Assembly (NCBI GenBank): GCA_947372005.1
Contig: CANBRV010000057.1
Location: 1-10,838 of the forward strand
From: Comamonadaceae bacterium
GTDB lineage: Bacteria; Pseudomonadota; Gammaproteobacteria; Burkholderiales; Burkholderiaceae_C
Direction: 5' to 3'
Length of the DNA stretch: 10,838 nt
Shown: positions 6,995 through 10,838 of the stretch, one piece after another
Layout of the letters: every line of letters begins with the position of its first letter
Numbering within the stretch: position 1 is the first letter of the stretch
The notes under the pieces: model-generated
Told to the model about the DNA's origin: nothing
What the model saw: only the letters and a program-made list of their open reading frames with translations
Databases searched by the model: none
Program-made: the position numbers and the translations under genes

Positions 6995-7987
6995 TTAGCG
7001 GTTCGCCTGTTCAACAACCTTGGTCGCAAACTCACCCACGGGGCCCGTTGTCCATTTGGTGTAAACCGATTTCGTCGCGTCCACAAAGGCTTTGCGGTCT
7101 ACGTTATCAATTTGCACGCCTTTAGATTTGAGCTCGGCGATCAGCTTGTCGTCTGCCTCTTTGTTCAGGCGGCGCTGCGTTGTTGTGGCCTCAGCTGCTG
7201 CTTCGTGAAAAATCTTTTGGTCGGCGCTTGTCAAACGCTCCCACGCACGCTTGCTCATTAAAAACGGTGCAGATTCATACTTATGACCTGTGAGCGAAAT
7301 GTATTTTTGCACTTCGTACAGTTTGGCGGACGCGATATTGGTGAGTGGATTTTCTTGTCCATCCACGACCCCTTGTTGCAAAGCCACGTAGAGCTCCGAA
7401 AATTTAATCTGCTGTGGGTCTGCACCGAGCGCTGTCATGATGTCCACCGTCACCGCATCTGGCGGCGTACGCATCTTGAGCCCCTTCAGGTCAGCAGGTG
7501 CTTTGATAGGGCGCTTGCTGTTGGACATTTGGCGAATGCCGTTATCCCACAAACCCAGAACTACCATACCTTTGGCTTCGGCACGTTTGGCTAGTTCTTT
7601 GCCAATAGGGCCATCCATGACTTGCCAAGCTTTTTGAACATTAGGAAATAAAAATGGCAAGCCCAGTGTCGCAAACTCTGGCACCACGCTTGCAACAGCG
7701 CCTTGGCTGTTGGCAGACATGTCCAGTGTTCCTGAGCGCATGGCGGTCACCATGGCTGCGTCGTCACCGAGTTGCGCCGAATGCGCGACTTGAATTTCGA
7801 TGCGCCCATTGGTTTTGGCTTTGATGCGATCAGCAAATAAAACGGCCGCTTCGTGACGCGGGTTGCTAGGCGCTGCGCCGTGTCCCAGTGTCAGTTTGAC
7901 CATAGGGGCTTGCGCGAATGCCATGGTGCCAATGGCGAGCAGTGCCGCAGTCAAAGTAGCACGGCGGATCATAGATAGCTTCTTCAT
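6995..7987 (-). CDS. dctP: TRAP transporter periplasmic substrate-binding protein (DctP family)
   Basis: The 330-residue protein begins with a Sec signal peptide: a KKLSMIRRA basic part, a hydrophobic TLTAALLAIGTM core and likely cleavage after AFA at residue 25. DctP-family hallmarks follow: LTLGHGAAPSNPRHEAA, GLWDNGIRQMSNSKRPI (145-161), LKGLKMRTPP with Arg173, and VDGQENP (208-214). In characterised members the Arg in the KxR position ion-pairs with a substrate carboxylate, so an acidic ligand such as a sugar acid is plausible but unproven. The chosen ATG at 7987 has AAGGAG at 7993-7998, spacing 5, and starts directly with the signal peptide. An upstream frame to 8050 would put a Cys/Phe-rich tail before it and overlap the SDR gene. 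The 40-bp AT-rich leader with a strong Shine-Dalgarno suits the high expression expected of a binding protein. Confidence 0.93.
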   Translation of the reverse strand: MKKLSMIRRATLTAALLAIGTMAFAQAPMVKLTLGHGAAPSNPRHEAAVLFADRIKAKTNGRIEIQVAHSAQLGDDAAMVTAMRSGTLDMSANSQGAVASVVPEFATLGLPFLFPNVQKAWQVMDGPIGKELAKRAEAKGMVVLGLWDNGIRQMSNSKRPIKAPADLKGLKMRTPPDAVTVDIMTALGADPQQIKFSELYVALQQGVVDGQENPLTNIASAKLYEVQKYISLTGHKYESAPFLMSKRAWERLTSADQKIFHEAAAEATTTQRRLNKEADDKLIAELKSKGVQIDNVDRKAFVDATKSVYTKWTTGPVGEFATKVVEQANR

Positions 7988-7992
7988 TTTGT

Positions 7993-7998
7993 CTCCTT
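7993..7998 (-). promoter_or_regulatory. Strong Shine-Dalgarno that sets the dctP start
   Basis: AAGGAG on the - strand lies 5 bases before the ATG at 7987, in an AT-rich 40-bp gap after the SDR gene. It fixes the start at the signal peptide rather than at 8050. Confidence 0.8.
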
Positions 7999-8027
7999 TA
8001 GATAATAAAAATACACAAACCAAAAAA

Positions 8028-8777
8028 TTAGTGAATGAGCATCCCGCCATTCACATCCAGCGTTACGCCTGTGCAATAACTGGCAAGGTCGCTAGCCAAA
8101 AACACCACGCAGCCTGCTACGTCAACAGGTACACCTACGCGGTTCAGTGGAATTTGCTCCAAGATGCTTTTCATCTTGTCATCGGGAATAAGTCCCTTGT
8201 TGATGTCGGTGTAGATCAGGCCTGGTGTCACGCTGTTCACGCGGATACCGTCCACGCCATATTCACGCGCCATCGCACGTGCAAGGCCGAGCATGCCCGC
8301 CTTGGCAGCCGAGTAGTGCGGACCACCCAAAATGCCGCCGCCGCGCTGAGCCGAGACGGAGGACGTATTGATGATCGAGCCGCTTTTTTGCGCTTGCATG
8401 GTTGGAATCACGGCTTGCGACATGTACATCATTCCGCGCAACGACACGTCCAAGATTGCGTCGTAGTCTGCACCCGTAATGTCGAGGAATTTACGTGGCT
8501 GGGTAATGCCTGCGTTGTTAAAGAGAATATCGATGCGTCCAAGTTTTGCCACGATGACCTTGGCGGCAGCATCGCAGGAAGCTTTATCGGTCACATTGCC
8601 GACCACACCGAAGTGCTGACTACCTAGCTGTGCAGCAGCAGAAGCAGGATTGGCTTGCTCCAAATCCACAATCGCAACGGTTGCGCCTTGCGCGGCCATC
8701 ATTTTGGCAGTGGCAAAACCGAGTCCATTTAATCCTGCGCCACCTGTAATAACGGCAACTTTTCCTGTTAACAACAT
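8028..8777 (-). CDS. Short-chain dehydrogenase/reductase (SDR), probably NAD-dependent
   Basis: This is a 249-residue classical SDR. The cofactor loop TGGAGLNGLG (11-20) is a slightly extended TGxxxGxG form. Asp38 ends strand 2 (AIVDLE), which usually favours NAD over NADP. NNAG is at 87-90 and the catalytic set is Ser140, Tyr155 and Lys159 in YSAAK. The helix-4 position that is usually Asn (VNLRG) reads Ser112 (VSLRG), a departure from the standard tetrad. Such enzymes oxidise or reduce hydroxyl groups of sugars, polyols, hydroxy acids or acyl carriers. Being first in an operon with a TRAP importer, it more likely oxidises the imported compound than acts as FabG. AAGGA sits 6 bases before the ATG. 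The exact substrate cannot be named. Confidence 0.9.
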   Translation of the reverse strand: MLLTGKVAVITGGAGLNGLGFATAKMMAAQGATVAIVDLEQANPASAAAQLGSQHFGVVGNVTDKASCDAAAKVIVAKLGRIDILFNNAGITQPRKFLDITGADYDAILDVSLRGMMYMSQAVIPTMQAQKSGSIINTSSVSAQRGGGILGGPHYSAAKAGMLGLARAMAREYGVDGIRVNSVTPGLIYTDINKGLIPDDKMKSILEQIPLNRVGVPVDVAGCVVFLASDLASYCTGVTLDVNGGMLIH

Positions 8778-8855
8778 GAGATGTCCTTCTTAATAATGCA
8801 CGAGATGATTTAAAAATGCTTGCGAATTATTTGGATGGAAATCTAAAAATCAGCG

Positions 8856-8868
8856 TGATAATGCATCA
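8856..8868. promoter_or_regulatory. LysR-type operator candidate 1 (TGA-N7-TCA)
   Basis: TGATAATGCATCA has TGAT/ATCA arms around 5 bases and fits the T-N11-A rule of LysR-type regulators. It overlaps the candidate -35 of the operon promoter, which suits an activation site. Its centre, 8862, is 21 bp from that of the second site. Confidence 0.55.
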
Positions 8869-8875
8869 ACAGCAG

Positions 8876-8890
8876 ATGAATTTAATTCAT
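8876..8890. promoter_or_regulatory. LysR-type operator candidate 2 (perfect 7-1-7 palindrome)
   Basis: ATGAATT and AATTCAT flank a single T, giving a perfect 15-bp inverted repeat whose inner 13 bases are again TGA-N7-TCA (T-N11-A). Its better symmetry and position closer to lysR fit a high-affinity recognition and autoregulation site. Confidence 0.6.
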
Positions 8891-8940
8891 GTTCTGCCAT
8901 GTAAGTTGAAATTTAATAGGTACTTACCCTAACCCTCTCT

Positions 8941-9816
8941 ATGCAAGCTATTCCACCTCTAGGAACTCTTCAAGCGTTTGAGGCCATTGCACGGCGGCAC
9001 AGCTTTGCGCAGGCCGCGAGCGATCTCGGGCTGACGGCCTCGGCGGTGAGTCATCAAATTGCCAAGCTAGAAAAAATGGTTGGCACGCGCTTAATAGATC
9101 GCACGCCCGCTGGCGTAAAGCTTTCCGCAGCAGGCGAGCAATATCTACAGCGTGTCAGCAGCGCCATTGCCGCGCTTGCCAGTGCCACGCGTGATCTGCA
9201 AGGCGGTGTGCGCCATAGCCTTTATGTTCACGTGAGCCCCAGTTTGGCCAGCCTATGGTTGATGCCACGCCTGCCCGATTTTGCCAAGGCGCACCCCGAT
9301 GTGTCGTTTTTTTTATCTGCATCGCACGTACACAGCGACTTTGGCGCAGGCTTGTCGGATGTGGATATCCGCTACGGCGTGCCCAATTGGCCGAACCTTG
9401 TTGTGGAGCCTCTTTTTAAAGAGCAAGTGATGCCGCTTGTGAGTCCTGTGCTGCAAAAGCGACTCAAAATTAAGGAGCCTGCAGATGTGCTGCAAGCACC
9501 GCTGATTCAAAGCGCAGTCAGTGTCGTGCAGTGGAGTGATTGGCTAGCTAGCGTGGGCGTGGAGCAAAGCCCCGAACGCTATGCGTTGCGATTTGACCGC
9601 GCCCAGCTCTCGTTAGATGCCGCCATTCAAGGCCTAGGCGTGGCGCTAGAGAGTGCCACGATGGCAGCGCCGCACCTGGAGGCTGGACGACTTGTGCCGC
9701 TGTTCGATACCAAAAAATCAATTCGAGTGCAGGGGCATTTTGTGGTTTACCCGAAGCGCCATGCCAAGCGCAAAGAAGTGGCGACGTTTTTAGCTTGGTT
9801 GAAAAAGCAGACCTAA
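8941..9816 (+). CDS. LysR-family transcriptional regulator, GcvA type
   Basis: The 291-residue protein has an N-terminal winged helix-turn-helix: PPLGTLQAFEAIARRHSF, then QAASDLGLTASAVSHQIAKLE at about 25-45. A linker helix follows (about 60-88), then a periplasmic-binding-protein-like effector domain from about residue 95. The PPLGTLQAFEAIAR opening and YVHVSPSLASLWLMPRL segment are typical of the GcvA-like branch. It is divergent from the SDR-TRAP-transketolase operon across a 163-bp gap holding two T-N11-A palindromes. It is therefore the likely local activator and autoregulator, responding to the transported compound or an intermediate. The ATG at 8941 lacks a clear Shine-Dalgarno, being preceded by a pyrimidine-rich stretch, so translation may be weak. 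The start is supported because the HTH domain begins at the expected distance. The effector is unknown; this is not taken to be a glycine-cleavage regulator. Confidence 0.92.
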   Translation: MQAIPPLGTLQAFEAIARRHSFAQAASDLGLTASAVSHQIAKLEKMVGTRLIDRTPAGVKLSAAGEQYLQRVSSAIAALASATRDLQGGVRHSLYVHVSPSLASLWLMPRLPDFAKAHPDVSFFLSASHVHSDFGAGLSDVDIRYGVPNWPNLVVEPLFKEQVMPLVSPVLQKRLKIKEPADVLQAPLIQSAVSVVQWSDWLASVGVEQSPERYALRFDRAQLSLDAAIQGLGVALESATMAAPHLEAGRLVPLFDTKKSIRVQGHFVVYPKRHAKRKEVATFLAWLKKQT

Positions 9817-9831
9817 GGCTTCGCATGGACA

Positions 9832-9849
9832 CCCCCGTAAAATTGGGGG
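9832..9849 (+). promoter_or_regulatory. C5/G5 inverted repeat with TAAAAT -10-like box just before leuS
   Basis: CCCCC (9832-9836) and GGGGG (9845-9849) flank an 8-base loop containing TAAAAT (9838-9843), a good -10 match. The G run abuts the leuS ATG at 9850. If TAAAAT is a -10, transcription would start at or next to the ATG, giving a leaderless or nearly leaderless mRNA. No good -35 is seen 16-18 bases upstream. The repeat has no U-tract after it, so it is a poor terminator for lysR. Confidence 0.35.
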
Positions 9850-10838
9850 ATGCAAGAAATTCAAGCTTCCACCAATCTCACCGATCCCCTCGTCTTTAAT
9901 CCCGCCGCCCTAGAGAAGGCAGCCCAAGCCAATTGGAATGCCCGTGACGCTTACCGCGTGACCGAGCAATCCAATAAACCACTCGGCAAGTTCTACGCCT
10001 GCTCCATGCTGCCCTACCCTTCGGGCAAGCTGCACATGGGGCACGTGCGCAACTACACCATCAACGACATGCTCACGCGCCAGCTGCGCATGAAGGGCTA
10101 CAACGTCCTCATGCCGATGGGCTGGGACGCCTTTGGCTTGCCCGCAGAAAACGCCGCTATGAAAAACGCCGTACCGCCTGCCGAATGGACGCACTCCAAC
10201 ATCGCGTACATGAAAAAGCAAATGCAAGCGATGGGCTTGGCGATTGATTGGTCGCGTGAAGTGGCAACCTGCGACCCAAGTTATTACAAATGGAATCAGT
10301 GGTTGTTTTTAAAGATGCTGGATGCGGGCATCGCGTATCGCAAAACACAAACCGTGAATTGGGATCCTGTCGATATGACGGTGCTGGCGAACGAGCAAGT
10401 CATTGACGGCAAAGGCTGGCGTACAGGTGCGGTCGTCGAAAAGCGTGAGATTCCTGGCTACTATTTGAACATCACTAAATATGCGCCCGAGTTGCTAGAG
10501 CACGTGCAGACGGGGCTCGCGGGCTGGCCTGAGCGTGTGAGGCTGATGCAAGAAAACTGGATTGGCAAATCGGAAGGTGTTCGTTTTGCTTTCCCTCACG
10601 AGATTAAAGATGGGAAAAAAGAAGGGGGAGGCGAGCTCATCCAAGGCGGCAAGATGTACGTCTTCACCACCCGGGCCGACACCATCATGGGCGTGACCTT
10701 CTGCGCCGTTGCGCCTGAGCATCCAATAGCCATGCGGGCTGCGGAGCTAAACCCTTCGATTGCCGCACGGATAGAGGGCTTCAAAGAAGGCGGCACTACA
10801 GAAGCCGAACTTGCGACCAAAGAAAAAGAAGGCGTTGC
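9850..10838 (+). CDS. leuS: Leucyl-tRNA synthetase, N-terminal part, 3' partial
   Basis: The frame opens at the ATG at 9850 and runs off the window, giving about 329 residues of an enzyme usually near 860-880. It charges tRNA-Leu with leucine in the cytoplasm. The class I signature is complete: MLPYPSGKLHMGHVRNYT with HMGH at 62-65, followed by PMGWDAFGLPAENAA (89-103). The editing (CP1) domain begins after about residue 225, and TTRADTIMG (273-281) is its Thr-rich active-site stretch. The segment NWDPVDMTVLANEQVIDGKGW lacks the zinc-binding cysteines of E. coli LeuS, as is usual in Burkholderiales. About 15 residues precede the point where relatives normally begin, and no nearer ATG exists. 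No spaced Shine-Dalgarno is present; a GGGGG run touches the start codon. It is a housekeeping gene and marks the right border of the accessory operon and its regulator. Confidence 0.96.
   Translation, partial: MQEIQASTNLTDPLVFNPAALEKAAQANWNARDAYRVTEQSNKPLGKFYACSMLPYPSGKLHMGHVRNYTINDMLTRQLRMKGYNVLMPMGWDAFGLPAENAAMKNAVPPAEWTHSNIAYMKKQMQAMGLAIDWSREVATCDPSYYKWNQWLFLKMLDAGIAYRKTQTVNWDPVDMTVLANEQVIDGKGWRTGAVVEKREIPGYYLNITKYAPELLEHVQTGLAGWPERVRLMQENWIGKSEGVRFAFPHEIKDGKKEGGGELIQGGKMYVFTTRADTIMGVTFCAVAPEHPIAMRAAELNPSIAARIEGFKEGGTTEAELATKEKEGV

Larger units (their letters stand above)
8778..8940. promoter_or_regulatory. Divergent regulatory region between the SDR-TRAP-transketolase operon and the lysR gene
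   Basis: This 163-bp AT-rich gap separates two divergent transcripts and contains two T-N11-A palindromes (listed separately). For the operon on the - strand a weak promoter can be drawn: TTGATG at 8864-8869, 18 bases, then TAGATT at 8840-8845. Its -35 overlaps the operator nearest the operon, as expected of an activator-dependent promoter. For lysR, TTTAAT at 8912-8917 is a fair -10 without a good -35, and no convincing Shine-Dalgarno precedes its ATG. The promoter drawings are tentative. Confidence 0.55.

Noticed and set aside
7988..8027. Possible terminator or attenuator between the SDR gene and dctP
   Set aside because: The 40-bp gap is AT-rich but no stem of useful length could be drawn, and the genes appear to be one operon.
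7988..8050. Longer dctP start at 8050
   Set aside because: It would place 21 extra residues before a clear Sec signal peptide and overlap the SDR gene. AAGGAG directly precedes the 7987 ATG.
7863..8627. Long 254-codon open frame on the + strand opposite the SDR and the start of dctP
   Set aside because: It is antisense to two well-recognised genes, has a composition rich in His/Cys/Arg without any family motif, and crosses the dctP-SDR junction. It is a coding shadow.
9817..9849. Intrinsic terminator for lysR in the gap before leuS
   Set aside because: Only a 5-bp C/G stem with an 8-base loop is present and no U-tract follows. It looks more like a promoter element.
1..10838. CRISPR arrays, tRNA or rRNA genes, insertion sequences, phage or defence genes
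   Set aside because: No regularly spaced repeats, cloverleaf-like segments, transposase motifs or terminal inverted repeats were seen by eye on either strand. Almost all sequence is explained by recognised genes.

Overview
The window looks like part of a chromosome from a betaproteobacterium, most likely Burkholderiales. The leucyl-tRNA synthetase start closely resembles that group (YRVTE segment, no zinc-finger cysteines). TRAP transporters, GcvA-type LysR regulators and bufferin-type metal-stress clusters are also common there. Base composition looks balanced rather than high-GC. No tRNA, rRNA, CRISPR array, insertion sequence or phage gene was seen. Genus is not assigned.

Left edge (1-1324, + strand): the end of a bufferin/Hvf-type RiPP operon. 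It holds the C-terminal part of a DUF692/MNIO iron oxidase (BufB), a DUF2063 partner (BufC) that looks C-terminally short, and a DoxX-family membrane protein. The precursor peptide gene would lie to the left, outside the window.

Middle (1313-8777, - strand): a tight seven-gene catabolic operon. In transcription order it encodes a short-chain dehydrogenase, a complete TRAP transporter (periplasmic DctP, small permease DctQ, large permease DctM), a two-subunit split transketolase (TPP-binding N half, then pyrimidine-domain C half) and a full-length transketolase. Most junctions are a few bases or ATGA overlaps. The apparent logic is uptake of a small, probably acidic polyhydroxy compound, oxidation by the SDR and two-carbon ketol transfer by the transketolases. 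No kinase, isomerase or aldolase is present, so the substrate and pathway are not identified. The split N subunit has Tyr where transketolases normally have the His of the GHPG motif. The full-length transketolase carries a REP-like palindrome translated in frame.

Right part (8778-10838): a divergent intergenic region with two TGA-N7-TCA (T-N11-A) palindromes whose centres are 21 bp apart. It separates the operon from a GcvA-type LysR regulator on the + strand, which is the obvious candidate controller. After a 33-bp gap, leuS starts and runs off the window. The 12-bp convergent overlap of doxX and tkt, with a long hairpin just past doxX, and the leuS start region are further points of interest.
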